Shown one piece after another: positions 36,076-45,218 of a stretch of 64,000 bases of DNA. The notes beneath the pieces were generated by a model. It was not told the origin of the DNA. It saw only the letters and a list, made by a program, of their open reading frames with translations, and did no database searches. The position numbers were made by a program, and so were the translations under genes. Within the stretch, counting starts at the first letter, position 1. Each line of letters starts with the position of its first letter. This DNA is from Paenibacillus marchantiophytorum (GTDB lineage: Bacteria; Bacillota; Bacilli; Paenibacillales; NBRC-103111), in NCBI RefSeq assembly GCF_014640555.1, contig NZ_BMHE01000024.1, positions 42,532 to 106,531 of the forward strand. The letters run 5' to 3'.

Positions 36076-36738
36076 TCAGCTAAGCTCCAGTATCGCTTTG
36101 ACCGCCTCAACGCCCATTCGCGGAGAAGAAAGAACGGGCTTGCCGGTCACTTCCCGCAGCGTCTGCTCCATACGCGCCATAGAGCCTTGCGCAAGCACGA
36201 GGACATCCGACTCATCGGAGACTCGCTTCGCCGTTTCCAACAGAATGCGGTCATGCTCCGCAGGATTTCCGCCAACAAGCGCATCGAAAGCTCCTTCAGC
36301 AAGTCCGTTGACTACTGTCACTACCTTGCCTGCTGCATCAGCCTGCTTCTGTATCAAGCGGATCGTTGGCTCCAAGGTAGATGGCAGCGTCGCGAGGACG
36401 GCTATACGTTCATAAGTCACAGCGGCCAAAGCGGCCATCGACTGGTCGATTTTCACAATCGGCACCCCAATAAGTCGACTGGCGTCATCAGCTACTTCGC
36501 CAACAGAGGAGCACGTATTCAAGATAACGTCCGCGCCAAGTTCCTCGGCATGATGGAAGTATTGAACTAATCTTCGCGCTACACCTGGAGGCACATGACC
36601 GGCTTTCACCACATCACCGATCAGGCTGTCATCGATGATATTAACGAGTCGCACATCGGGAAGCAGCTCCTTAAATACAGCCTTCATCGGATCGGCCAAC
36701 CCTTGGCCCGTGTAAACAGCTACTACCGTTTTTTGCAT
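36076..36738 (-). CDS. Asp/Glu/hydantoin-racemase-family protein with only one catalytic cysteine
   Basis: A 220-residue protein with the two-domain Asp/Glu racemase fold. The first active-site cysteine is present (ILNTCSSVGEVAD, Cys76). The position of the second, normally a Gly-Cys-Thr/Ala turn, reads VLAQGSMARM, so it is missing. Racemases need both cysteines. Single-cysteine relatives include arylmalonate decarboxylase and maleate isomerase-type enzymes, though the conserved one differs. The gene is directly upstream of the RLP and DUF1537 kinase genes and probably supplies a step of the same pathway, perhaps isomerisation or decarboxylation of a sugar acid. I know no described gene with this neighbourhood. 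Confidence 0.8.
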   Translation of the reverse strand: MQKTVVAVYTGQGLADPMKAVFKELLPDVRLVNIIDDSLIGDVVKAGHVPPGVARRLVQYFHHAEELGADVILNTCSSVGEVADDASRLIGVPIVKIDQSMAALAAVTYERIAVLATLPSTLEPTIRLIQKQADAAGKVVTVVNGLAEGAFDALVGGNPAEHDRILLETAKRVSDESDVLVLAQGSMARMEQTLREVTGKPVLSSPRMGVEAVKAILELS

Positions 36739-36783
36739 ATGGATATTCTCCTCCTACCAAGTTGACTTGCCGTTACAACCTCT

Positions 36784-38508
36784 TTACCATACGAACTCTT
36801 TATCCAACCTGCGGTAATTCCCCTCACGCATCGGGGTTTCATTAAAGACTTTGCGCCCGCTGTAGAGCGGCTTCTTCTTCCCTTGCGGCGTAATATTCAC
36901 CACGTCATCGCCGCGCCATTCTGTTTCGAAGGTTTGACCTACCGCATTCTCCAATGTTTTGCGGAAGCTCAGCGGGAAGGTCACCGTGATTTTCTCTCCA
37001 GCAGCCGCGGAACCGAGTACGAGGAAATGCTTGTTGACCCAGCGACTCTCTTCACTGCCTCTTCCTTCTGTTACATGGCCATTCAGCTCACGTGTAAAAT
37101 GAATCTTCGTAAAGCCAGCCCATTCCGGAATACGAATCATGACACGCGGCAAATCGGTATGCACATCGATGACGACTTTGCCTTCATGCGGCAAATAACT
37201 GCTGACATCCAGCCATTTGGAGCCACGATTGAGCAGGAAATTGATCGAGATGGTGCCATTGTTCTCTGTAATGATGTTGCTCCATCCCATGAAAAGGCCA
37301 CGCGTACCTGAGCCCAGGCAGCAGATTTGCAAATCACTTGTATGCCCGCGTCCTTCATTCACATCACAGATGAAATCATTAGGTGCGGAATATCCAGCGA
37401 ACGATCCTCGCGTTCGCTGCGCGACTTGAAAGAATGACTTATTGGCATGACTATCATTCGATGCATCGTCCGTCTCTTCCACCCAATCCAGATCCAGCAG
37501 TTGAGACTCCGCCAAATGGTTGCGAAGAAAGCGTTCTACTGTTCCCCAGTACGCTACATATCCGCTCTGCGCTAACGTGATTCCTGTCGCAATGAGATCG
37601 ACAAGCGAGCAGGTTTCGTGCTCATAGGCCTGCTCGTGCAGGTCCCCCGGTGTCCAGCCAAAAGAAGTGCATTTGGTCAGCGCCCAATCGAAGCTCTTCT
37701 TCACCCAACTGATCATGGCTGCATCGCCTGTGAACACTCCGAATCTAGCAATCGCATCCAGCGTGCCCAGACGGGTATGAAAGTGACCGCTGCGGTAAGC
37801 CAGCGCATCATTAAAACTGCCGTCTTCATTAAATACGCCGCTGCGCTCAATAATTAAGGCGGTGAAAAACTGACACAGATCAAAAGCATCCTGATTGCCT
37901 GTCAGTTCATGATATTTGAGAAGCGGCATCACCAGTCTGCCGCAGAAAGCTGCGGGATCCGGTGCCAAACGAAGCTGAATACCGTTCGTTGACGGCCACC
38001 CGGTTTCCTTATATTCGGATGCCGGATAGTACCAGATATCGCGCTCTTTAACCGCTATTCGTTTCAGCGCCGCCACATGGCGGTCGGCTGCTTCTTTCAC
38101 TTTAGGATCGCCCGTTTCCATAAACCAGGTGGTGAGCGATAGGATAACCGCCCGTTGGTCGATCAAGTTCGCATTCGGTTCCCAATTGCGTGATGGGTTG
38201 ATTTGGCGATAGCTCATACCGTCCTCTTTGAAAAACGACAGCAGGTTCTCCCTATAGCGCTCTTCGACTTCCTTCCCGTACGTCTCTCCCGACATATGCC
38301 GCGCCAGAATCAAGCCGTCGATCATCCGGCCGTGCGAGGAGCCATAATCCCAATCCCCATGGGTCATGAATGCAGGCTTATGCGTTAAATCCGCGTTGAA
38401 AAACGGAATGTAGTTGTGATCCTTATCAGCCATCCCCACCATCGCATTAATCGCGTGGCCGGCACGTTCTTCTAGCATTAATGTATCGGGAATCTGTTTA
38501 TGTTCCAT
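36784..38508 (-). CDS. GH127-superfamily (DUF1680-like) glycosidase
   Basis: A 574-residue protein without signal peptide: an (alpha/alpha)6-barrel portion to about 400, then a beta-sandwich (VMIRIPEWAG, VTFPLSFRKTLENAVG). It keeps the metal-cysteine set of GH127 beta-L-arabinofuranosidases: E298-T-C300 (HEHETC-like) and the pair C396-C397 (LQICCLGS), where a Zn-bound Cys is the nucleophile. Overall similarity to typical GH127/GH146 looks weak, notably LGSGTRG in place of PPN after the double cysteine, so it may be a distinct subfamily. GH127 includes beta-arabinofuranosidases and an aceric-acid hydrolase acting on pectin RG-II. Located between a response regulator and the RLP pathway genes, it may release the rare sugar inside the cell. 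Confidence 0.7.
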   Translation of the reverse strand: MEHKQIPDTLMLEERAGHAINAMVGMADKDHNYIPFFNADLTHKPAFMTHGDWDYGSSHGRMIDGLILARHMSGETYGKEVEERYRENLLSFFKEDGMSYRQINPSRNWEPNANLIDQRAVILSLTTWFMETGDPKVKEAADRHVAALKRIAVKERDIWYYPASEYKETGWPSTNGIQLRLAPDPAAFCGRLVMPLLKYHELTGNQDAFDLCQFFTALIIERSGVFNEDGSFNDALAYRSGHFHTRLGTLDAIARFGVFTGDAAMISWVKKSFDWALTKCTSFGWTPGDLHEQAYEHETCSLVDLIATGITLAQSGYVAYWGTVERFLRNHLAESQLLDLDWVEETDDASNDSHANKSFFQVAQRTRGSFAGYSAPNDFICDVNEGRGHTSDLQICCLGSGTRGLFMGWSNIITENNGTISINFLLNRGSKWLDVSSYLPHEGKVVIDVHTDLPRVMIRIPEWAGFTKIHFTRELNGHVTEGRGSEESRWVNKHFLVLGSAAAGEKITVTFPLSFRKTLENAVGQTFETEWRGDDVVNITPQGKKKPLYSGRKVFNETPMREGNYRRLDKEFVW

Positions 38509-38528
38509 CAGTTCTCCACTCCTTCATT

Positions 38529-40109
38529 TTAAAGGGATTTTTCACGATACTCCCCTATGGTCATTCCTGTTTTTTTCTTGAAAATTTGACTGAAATATCG
38601 ATAGTCCTCATACCCGACCATCTGGGCAACTTCGTAATTTTTATAGCTCGACAATTTCAACAATTCTTTCGATTTATGAATGCGAAAATCGGTCAAATAA
38701 TCAACGAAATTTTGGCCTGTCGTTTTCTTGAACAAGCGGCTCACATAATCCGTATTCATGTAGTGACTGTCGGCAATTTGATGAAGAGACAGCGGTTGAT
38801 CATAATGAGTCTCAATCAACTTTTGAATACCACGGACGATCTTCTCTCCCTGCTTCTCATTTGAGCGCAAGTAATAAGCAAGTACAGAAGGAATGATCTC
38901 TTCAGCGAAAATGTACTTTACAGATGCCGCATCGTTCCGTCGTTTAATCCTCTCCGTGTACACAAGGGAAGTTACACCGCAGGCTTCCTCCAGCCTCGTT
39001 TCTGTTCCACGAAGCTGTTTCTCGATGGAGTGGACGAGCAGCATTGCGCCGCGCTGCAAATAGTCCACCGTTACGTCATCCCCGCTAATCGCAGCAAACA
39101 GCTTGTCAAACTCCTGTTGAACCCCATCCCTGCTGCCCATCTGGAGCGCTAAGAGAAAGGCATTCTCCTTCTCTTGCGGATACGCGGCCAGTTGAACATT
39201 CTTATCGTTGTCCGCAAAAATAACCTTCCCTGTCGTATGCAGCTTTTTCCGCTTCAACGCTTGCCCCGCCTCCGCGTAAGAATGACGCAGCGAATGCGCA
39301 TCCGGCTGCTGACTGCTAATCCCGAAGCTATAACTGCCAATGCCCGATTGCTCGAGCACCGAACGTACAGAATGGAGGAACTTGCTGAAATCTTCCTGGT
39401 TAAGCTGTTCGCCTACAATTGCCATAACGAGCTCTTGCCTTGCATCCGGTGCTGCTGTTACAACAAATTGGCATGTCCCTTTACACAAGAAAGGCTGGCT
39501 CCGGTGCACATGCTCCCGCAAAAGGGGAATCACCTTGTTGATGGATTCACTGCCATCGCGAAACGCATCCGGTTGACCGACCACAACGTAAGTTTCACCG
39601 AAGAACCATCCTTCAGGGAGCGCCACTTCTGCGGCATCTTCACGCGCTTCAAGGCTTGCATCCGCCTGGTATACGATGCGCCGAAACCAGTCTTCCCTGC
39701 TCTCCACCTGAACACTGCGTTTCTCGTCATCTCGCCGCTGCAGCTCAGCCAGCGCTTTCTCCAACACAGCGACCAGCTCTTCCTTTTTGACCGGCTTCAG
39801 TAAATATTCAAACGCCTTGTGCCTAATCGCTTCTTTCGTATATTCAAAGTCGGAATATCCGCTAACGACAACCGTTAGTACATCGGGCACATCCCGATTG
39901 AGCATTCCGATCAGTTGTTTTCCGTCCAACCCAGGCATCCGCATATCCAGAAATAGAAGATCCGGTTTCTCTGCAAGGGCTATGGCATAGGCCTCTTCGC
40001 CATCCCCTGCCTCGCCAACTAACTTCAAATCGAATTGATCCCAGGGAATAGAGCGAATTAACCCCCTTCGGATCCACTTTTCATCGTCAACAATGACTAC
40101 CTTACGCAT
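38529..40109 (-). CDS. YesN-type response regulator, receiver plus AraC-family HTH
   Basis: A 526-residue regulator: receiver domain 1-125 with DD(8-9), phospho-acceptor D55 in LLFLDMRMP and KPVKK; a middle domain; and AraC HTH at about 425-525 (LHQIADSHYMNTDYVSRLF; GYEDYRYFSQIFKKKTGMTI). Its kinase partner is the YesM-type protein at 43367-45184; the importer genes lie between them, as is common for these systems. It should activate the surrounding operon. It starts 37 bases after the permease gene with AGGAGG. Confidence 0.94.
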   Translation of the reverse strand: MRKVVIVDDEKWIRRGLIRSIPWDQFDLKLVGEAGDGEEAYAIALAEKPDLLFLDMRMPGLDGKQLIGMLNRDVPDVLTVVVSGYSDFEYTKEAIRHKAFEYLLKPVKKEELVAVLEKALAELQRRDDEKRSVQVESREDWFRRIVYQADASLEAREDAAEVALPEGWFFGETYVVVGQPDAFRDGSESINKVIPLLREHVHRSQPFLCKGTCQFVVTAAPDARQELVMAIVGEQLNQEDFSKFLHSVRSVLEQSGIGSYSFGISSQQPDAHSLRHSYAEAGQALKRKKLHTTGKVIFADNDKNVQLAAYPQEKENAFLLALQMGSRDGVQQEFDKLFAAISGDDVTVDYLQRGAMLLVHSIEKQLRGTETRLEEACGVTSLVYTERIKRRNDAASVKYIFAEEIIPSVLAYYLRSNEKQGEKIVRGIQKLIETHYDQPLSLHQIADSHYMNTDYVSRLFKKTTGQNFVDYLTDFRIHKSKELLKLSSYKNYEVAQMVGYEDYRYFSQIFKKKTGMTIGEYREKSL

Positions 40110-40145
40110 GGACGAAAGCCTCCTGGCATTGAGTTTACAGACATG

Positions 40146-40967
40146 TTATCCTTTTAGAGAACCGGCCGTCAAACCATCAATAATATACCTTTGGAGGAAT
40201 AAATAAATAATTAATATCGGGGCGACAACAACGACCATGAAAGCGAACACAACGCCCCAATTCGTACTGTACATCGTCACAAAGTTGAAAATTTGCAGCA
40301 CGATCGTCCACTTTGTACTGTCTGTCATTAAATAAAAGGGACCGAAAAAATCATTCCAGACTGATACCAGCACGACAATGGTAACCGTCACCAGCACGGT
40401 AATAATCAGCGGCAAAATAATTTGCCAGTACAATCGAAAGTACCCGCATCCTTCCAGCAGAGCCGCTTCATCCAGCTCTCTGGGAATGGATTTCATAAAA
40501 CCAACGAGCAGGAACACGGCAAAAGGCAGCAGCAGCGCCGTATAATACATAATGAGGCTAAAGTACGTCCCCCGGATGTGCAGGTCGCCCATCAGTTTAA
40601 TAGTCGGAACGATGGAGACAGGTACGATTAATCCCATAATAAACAGGTAATAGGCTGAACGTAGAAAGCGGCTGTCTCTTCGCTGAATAATAAAGGCAGC
40701 CATCGACGCGAAAATATTGACAATGACGACGACACATCCCGAGATGAAAATACTGTTCATAAATCCGCGTAAAATATGAGCTTGACCAAAAATATCCTTG
40801 TAGTTGCTGAACTGCCATTTGGTTGGCAGCGATAAGCCAAACAGAGCCGATTCCCGAATATCTTTGAAGGAATTAACTAGAATCATAAAAAAGGGAATAA
40901 GGATCATCAATGCCAGACAGATCGCAATCAATTCAAGAAAGATCAGCATGCCGCGCTTCTGTATCAC
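40146..40967 (-). CDS. Sugar ABC transporter permease, MalG-like
   Basis: A 273-residue permease with six spans, EAA loop RELDEAALLEGCGYFRLYW, and the ending LQRYIIDGLTAGSLKG typical of CUT1 MalG proteins. The start is GTG, overlapping the stop of the MalF-like gene by four bases (GTGA). It works with the proteins encoded at 40964-41833 and 41906-43246. Confidence 0.93.
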   Translation of the reverse strand: MIQKRGMLIFLELIAICLALMILIPFFMILVNSFKDIRESALFGLSLPTKWQFSNYKDIFGQAHILRGFMNSIFISGCVVVIVNIFASMAAFIIQRRDSRFLRSAYYLFIMGLIVPVSIVPTIKLMGDLHIRGTYFSLIMYYTALLLPFAVFLLVGFMKSIPRELDEAALLEGCGYFRLYWQIILPLIITVLVTVTIVVLVSVWNDFFGPFYLMTDSTKWTIVLQIFNFVTMYSTNWGVVFAFMVVVVAPILIIYLFLQRYIIDGLTAGSLKG

Positions 40968-41833
40968 ATCTCCACCTCCCTTTTCTTCATTTTCATCAAT
41001 ACAGGCACGCCAACGACCGTCACTAGAACGAAGAGCACAACGTTAACCGCTGTGGCATAGCCGAACTCTCCAGAGCTGAACATACTGCGAATATAGGTGA
41101 AGAAGACTTCCGTCGAATAGCCGGGTCCACCTTCCGTCAGCACCATAACCATTTCAAACACCTTCATAGAGCCGATCATAGAAAGAAGCACATTGACGGT
41201 AAAAGCAGGCGCCAGCAGCGGGAAAATGATGTTTTTGAAGCGGCTCCAGTAATGAGCTCCATCTATGGAGGCGCTTTCTGTCAAATCCTTAGGAATGAAC
41301 TGCAAACCTGCCAAATACACGACCATCGAAAAACCAGCCACACGCCATATATCCGTAACAATAATAGAGAATAGCGCAAATTTCGGATCATTCAGCCAAT
41401 CATGCACCAGCATATGAAGTCCAATCGAATCCAGAATCTGGTTTACAATCCCGTGCTCCGGATGATAAATAGCTCGAAAAATATAACCAATAACGATAGG
41501 CGCAATTACATAAGGAAGAAAAAATATCATACGCAGCACATTGCGCAGGACCAAAGCTTCGTTCAGTATGAGCGCTAAACCAAGACCGCATACATTCTGA
41601 AGCACGGTTACAACAGCGGCGAAAATTAACGTATTGAACAAAGCTGTTGTCAATCTGGGCTCTTTGAAGAGCTCGACGTAATTTTGAAAACCGATAAATT
41701 TAATGTCCGGCGCATTAATATTCCAGTCCGTGAAGCTGTAATAAAACCCAATAAGTGTCGGAGTAATAAAAAATAGTAGAAATACAGCCAAAGCTGGAAA
41801 TGAAAAATAAAGTGGATATTTGCTTTTCCCCAT
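40964..41833 (-). CDS. Sugar ABC transporter permease, MalF-like
   Basis: A 289-residue permease with the usual LFFITPTLIGFYYSFTDWN start and EAA loop KDLTESASIDGAHYWSRFK (Glu and Gly positions kept, EAA itself ESA). Six membrane spans are predicted. It is preceded by AGGGGGAG. It sits 72 bases after the binding-protein gene, with a GC-rich hairpin in the gap. Confidence 0.93.
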   Translation of the reverse strand: MGKSKYPLYFSFPALAVFLLFFITPTLIGFYYSFTDWNINAPDIKFIGFQNYVELFKEPRLTTALFNTLIFAAVVTVLQNVCGLGLALILNEALVLRNVLRMIFFLPYVIAPIVIGYIFRAIYHPEHGIVNQILDSIGLHMLVHDWLNDPKFALFSIIVTDIWRVAGFSMVVYLAGLQFIPKDLTESASIDGAHYWSRFKNIIFPLLAPAFTVNVLLSMIGSMKVFEMVMVLTEGGPGYSTEVFFTYIRSMFSSGEFGYATAVNVVLFVLVTVVGVPVLMKMKKREVEM

Positions 41834-41856
41834 GTCTCCCCCTCCTGTCCCTGTTC

Positions 41857-41881
41857 CCGGCCGGAACCTGTTTCCGACCGG
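41857..41881 (-). promoter_or_regulatory. Intercistronic hairpin between binding-protein and permease genes
   Basis: On the minus strand CCGGTCGGAA and TTCCGGCCGG pair across a five-base loop, with one G-U pair. No T-run follows, so this is a stabilising or processing hairpin, not a terminator. It would protect the binding-protein mRNA end. Confidence 0.6.
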
Positions 41882-41905
41882 TTAGATTTTGATCGTCTGA
41901 AAGTG

Positions 41906-43246
41906 TTATTCGAAGCCTGCTAAACGTTTGTTTTTACCATCTTTTTTGTAATTGGCGTCGAATTCCTTCACAGCAGCATCAACATCGCCAAGGATAAAGA
42001 AGTTTTGCAGCGTTTTTTGGAAATCAGCAAAGGTTGGAGTCAGACGGTTTTGCACATTGATTTTGGCTTTGCCGACATCGATCAAATCTTTCACTGTTTG
42101 TTGAACGGGATACAGCTCGCTCTTTGCATCTTTGAAGATAGGAATACCAGGAGCTGCTTGGTAATACAGATTAACCATTTCCGGGGAGATCATATATTTG
42201 ATCAGCGCCATGGCTTCTTTCGCATGCTTCGCTTTCTCAGGAACCATCAATTGATTTGGAGGCGTAATTAGGGCAGTTCCTGCATCCTTATCCGAAGGGA
42301 ATGGGAAGAAGCCAATGTGATCTTTCACAAAATCCTTGCTGAATTTCTTCTCCAACTGTGGAATAATGCCATCGAGCATAAATGTCATAGCGACTTTGCC
42401 ATCGCCTAATTTGGTTTGCAGTTCATCGTAGGTGCCAGCCATCGGACTGTCTTGATACAAACCAAGATCCTTGATCTCCTTCTGCTTCTTAAACAAGTTT
42501 CTCACTTCCGGGATATCCGCGAGATTCAGTTGATTGCTTTCCAGCTTCTGCACGCCTGCATCGCCTATCGCCGGATCTACATTGGAAACCCAACCTGTTA
42601 AATAGAAGATTTGCGCGGGCCAGCCATCTTTCACGCCTTCGTAGAAAGGAGTTACACCGGAGGCTTTAATTTTTTTCGCATTCTCAATTAAATCCGCATA
42701 ATTTTTGGGAGCCTGCACGCCAGCTTTACTAAACACATCTTTATTGTAAAAAACACCCATCATGCCCGTAGCTCCGAATGGAACTCCGAAGATTTTTTTG
42801 TCTATTGTGGTTTGGAATTCTTTCATCGAAGGAATGATGCGCTCCCATACGGCTGTATCTGAACTCCAATCATGGAGCGTTTCTTCCGCTCTCAACTTGA
42901 CGTTCTGCTTCGTTCCTGGCTGCATCAAGAATAAATCAGGGAAATCGCCTGTCGCAAAGCGAGTTTTCATCATATTATCGAAATCTCCGCCTGGCAGCGC
43001 TTGCACTTCAACTTTATTGCCAGTCTGCTTCTGATACGCCTCAAAAATCTTGTTGAATGGCGCTGCATCCACCGTATTGGAAATGACGAAAGTTAAGGTG
43101 ACTGGATTTTTCGCCACAGCTGTTGTTGGAACTGCACTCGCTGCTGGCGTCCCCCCTGGACTGCTGCCACCGCTGCTGCATCCAGCCAAAGAGCTGGCTG
43201 CCAAACATACCGTTAACATCGATAAGACTGTTTTCATTTTTCTCAT
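41906..43246 (-). CDS. Sugar-binding lipoprotein of ABC transporter
   Basis: A 446-residue Family 1 solute-binding protein with lipobox SSLAGCSSG (Cys about 23) and a Ser/Pro/Ala-rich linker. Typical segments: FNKIFEAYQKQTGNKVEV, ATGDFPDLFLMQPGT, GVFYNKDVFSKAGVQAPKNY, and EAMALIKYMISPEMVNLYYQ. It is the capture component for the importer inside the RLP/GH127 operon and so probably binds the glycoside or oligosaccharide these genes consume. A candidate CRE lies 44 bases upstream. Confidence 0.93.
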   Translation of the reverse strand: MRKMKTVLSMLTVCLAASSLAGCSSGGSSPGGTPAASAVPTTAVAKNPVTLTFVISNTVDAAPFNKIFEAYQKQTGNKVEVQALPGGDFDNMMKTRFATGDFPDLFLMQPGTKQNVKLRAEETLHDWSSDTAVWERIIPSMKEFQTTIDKKIFGVPFGATGMMGVFYNKDVFSKAGVQAPKNYADLIENAKKIKASGVTPFYEGVKDGWPAQIFYLTGWVSNVDPAIGDAGVQKLESNQLNLADIPEVRNLFKKQKEIKDLGLYQDSPMAGTYDELQTKLGDGKVAMTFMLDGIIPQLEKKFSKDFVKDHIGFFPFPSDKDAGTALITPPNQLMVPEKAKHAKEAMALIKYMISPEMVNLYYQAAPGIPIFKDAKSELYPVQQTVKDLIDVGKAKINVQNRLTPTFADFQKTLQNFFILGDVDAAVKEFDANYKKDGKNKRLAGFE

Positions 43247-43289
43247 ATCTAAGTACCCTCCTTTAGGAATCGCTTACATGTCTATTATA

Positions 43290-43303
43290 TGAAAACGCTT
43301 ACC
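43290..43303. promoter_or_regulatory. Candidate catabolite-response element upstream of the binding-protein gene
   Basis: TGAAAACGCTTACC fits the CcpA consensus except for its last base. It lies in the 120-base gap between sensor-kinase and binding-protein genes. An internal promoter is likely there, giving separate carbon-catabolite control of the importer. Confidence 0.4.
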
Positions 43304-43366
43304 GACCCTCTATGCATGATTTCGACTAATAATGTTTAATTTTCTGACACTATGCACTGGACTGCT

Positions 43367-45184
43367 TTAGAGATTCCATGATGAAATGATAAGCGTGACA
43401 CTCGTTCCGACTCCTTGCCCGCTTTCCATTCTGCACTCGAATTGCTTGCCTAATCGAATCGCGTAACGCGCGTACACATTACGAATTCCGATTCCCCCTT
43501 CAGCAGATGACATCGGAACATCTTCCGAATAAATAGGAGCACTGAGCTTCGCTCGAAGTTCAGTCAATCGCTCCTCCGTCATGCCCACCCCATCGTCACT
43601 AACCGTTAGCACTAAAGCTTCGCCATCCCTGCGTGCGCTCAGGCGGATGGTGCTGTGTCCCCGTTTCGGCTCCACGCCATGGAAAACCGCATTCTCTACC
43701 AGCGGCTGCAACGTCATCTTCAACAGGGGATGGTCGTACAGCGACTCCTCCACATCCACCTCGTATGTCACTTTGTCCTCGAAGCGAATCCCTTGAATGC
43801 GCATATACGCATCAATCTGTTCTAACTCTTCCCGCAGCGTTACGATTTCTGTTTTATTCTTGATATTATAGCGAAACATATCGGCCAGAGATTGCGACAT
43901 TTCGCCAATCTTCTCCGCCTCATAGTAGTCAGCCATAGCTTTAATGCTGTCCAGCGTATTGTACAGAAAGTGCGGATTAATTTGTGAATAGAGCATAGCA
44001 AGCTCCACTTGCTGCAGCTTGATTTGATAGATATATTTGGATTCGATTAAGTTCTGGAGCTCATCTTGCATATCATTAAAGTTCATGGCAATTCTGCCGA
44101 TCTCATCATTCCTTGTAATCTGTACACGGATGGAAAAATCCCCCCTCTTCACGCGGGAAATGGTTTTGTACAAATCAAGAATAGGATTCGTAATCCGTTG
44201 ACCAAAGAGAACTGAGATGAAAAAGGTGACCGCCAGCGCAATAATTGCGGTAAGGATCGTTGTCGTTTTGATTTGATTCAGTGGACCGAATATTTCATTC
44301 TTAGGCATCATCAGAACGACTTTCCAATTGGAATACTCGGATCGTATATAGGTCACAAGAACGTCCTTCTGCTTTCCGTACCAGAATGTCCCGTTATCCT
44401 CCTTAATCCGTTCCAGCAAGTCCGACTGTGTCGTATCGAAGAGTGATTCCCTTGACGTAAAGATTTGTCCATTGTCCTCGTCCAGAATAAGCAGTTGGCT
44501 GTTTGCAGAGAGACTGTCATTCTGTCCTATCATCCGAAATAATTCAGCTCGGTATTCGGCCCGCACAATCATAAAATAATCGGGATTGGCAAAATCGCGA
44601 ATTAAAATGGAGGATGAGAACGCTGGCTTATCATTGTCTGCATGAGAATCAGCAGGAGGACCGCTGAAGTAGACCTTGCCATCTCTGGCTACCGTCTGGC
44701 GAAACCAATCGGATTGCCTCACTTCTTCGGCTGTCCATTGCTTCAGATTATCCGAAGCATTCAGCAGCTCTCCGTTGCTGTAATAGATTTGAAAGCGAAT
44801 AAAGTCTGGAATCGGCGTAATATTAAAGCTTTTCAGAAAAAGATCGCCCAGCTTCTGTTTGAACTGGAACTTGGCCTGATCGTCCATCCTGGCGTATGCG
44901 TTAATTCCATCAATATATTCTTGACTGTAGTAGGGCGCTAACAGGAGATTCCGCTTATTCTGAAAATCGTTATCCATATTTTTCTCAATTTGCCGTACGA
45001 TTTGGATGCTTGATGACTCTGCCTTCTCTGACATAGAACGATAAGAAATATAGAAGGAAATGGATCCTACAAGGGCTATGCAAATAAAAATAATGATAAA
45101 ATAACTGAGCAGCAGAACAATGCGAATTCGAGAAAAGATCGATCGCAATTTCCCCCACATTGTCCGTTGCTTCGTCCCCAGCAT
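43367..45184 (-). CDS. YesM-type sensor histidine kinase
   Basis: A 605-residue kinase: span near 20-42, dCache-like outer domain, second span about 295-318, HAMP (ITNPILDLYKTISRVKRGDF), His_kinase with phospho-acceptor in INPHFLYNTLDSIKAMA, and HATPase_c with LQPLVENAVFHGVE and VSDDGVGM. It is the probable partner of the regulator at 38529-40109. The start at 45184 (MLGTKQRT) follows AAAGGCGG by seven bases; the longer ORF start overlaps the GH78 end. It is 34 bases downstream of GH78. Confidence 0.94.
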   Translation of the reverse strand: MLGTKQRTMWGKLRSIFSRIRIVLLLSYFIIIFICIALVGSISFYISYRSMSEKAESSSIQIVRQIEKNMDNDFQNKRNLLLAPYYSQEYIDGINAYARMDDQAKFQFKQKLGDLFLKSFNITPIPDFIRFQIYYSNGELLNASDNLKQWTAEEVRQSDWFRQTVARDGKVYFSGPPADSHADNDKPAFSSSILIRDFANPDYFMIVRAEYRAELFRMIGQNDSLSANSQLLILDEDNGQIFTSRESLFDTTQSDLLERIKEDNGTFWYGKQKDVLVTYIRSEYSNWKVVLMMPKNEIFGPLNQIKTTTILTAIIALAVTFFISVLFGQRITNPILDLYKTISRVKRGDFSIRVQITRNDEIGRIAMNFNDMQDELQNLIESKYIYQIKLQQVELAMLYSQINPHFLYNTLDSIKAMADYYEAEKIGEMSQSLADMFRYNIKNKTEIVTLREELEQIDAYMRIQGIRFEDKVTYEVDVEESLYDHPLLKMTLQPLVENAVFHGVEPKRGHSTIRLSARRDGEALVLTVSDDGVGMTEERLTELRAKLSAPIYSEDVPMSSAEGGIGIRNVYARYAIRLGKQFECRMESGQGVGTSVTLIISSWNL

Positions 45185-45218
45185 ATCAAAACCGCCTTTC
45201 ACGTTCTCGTTAGAAACA

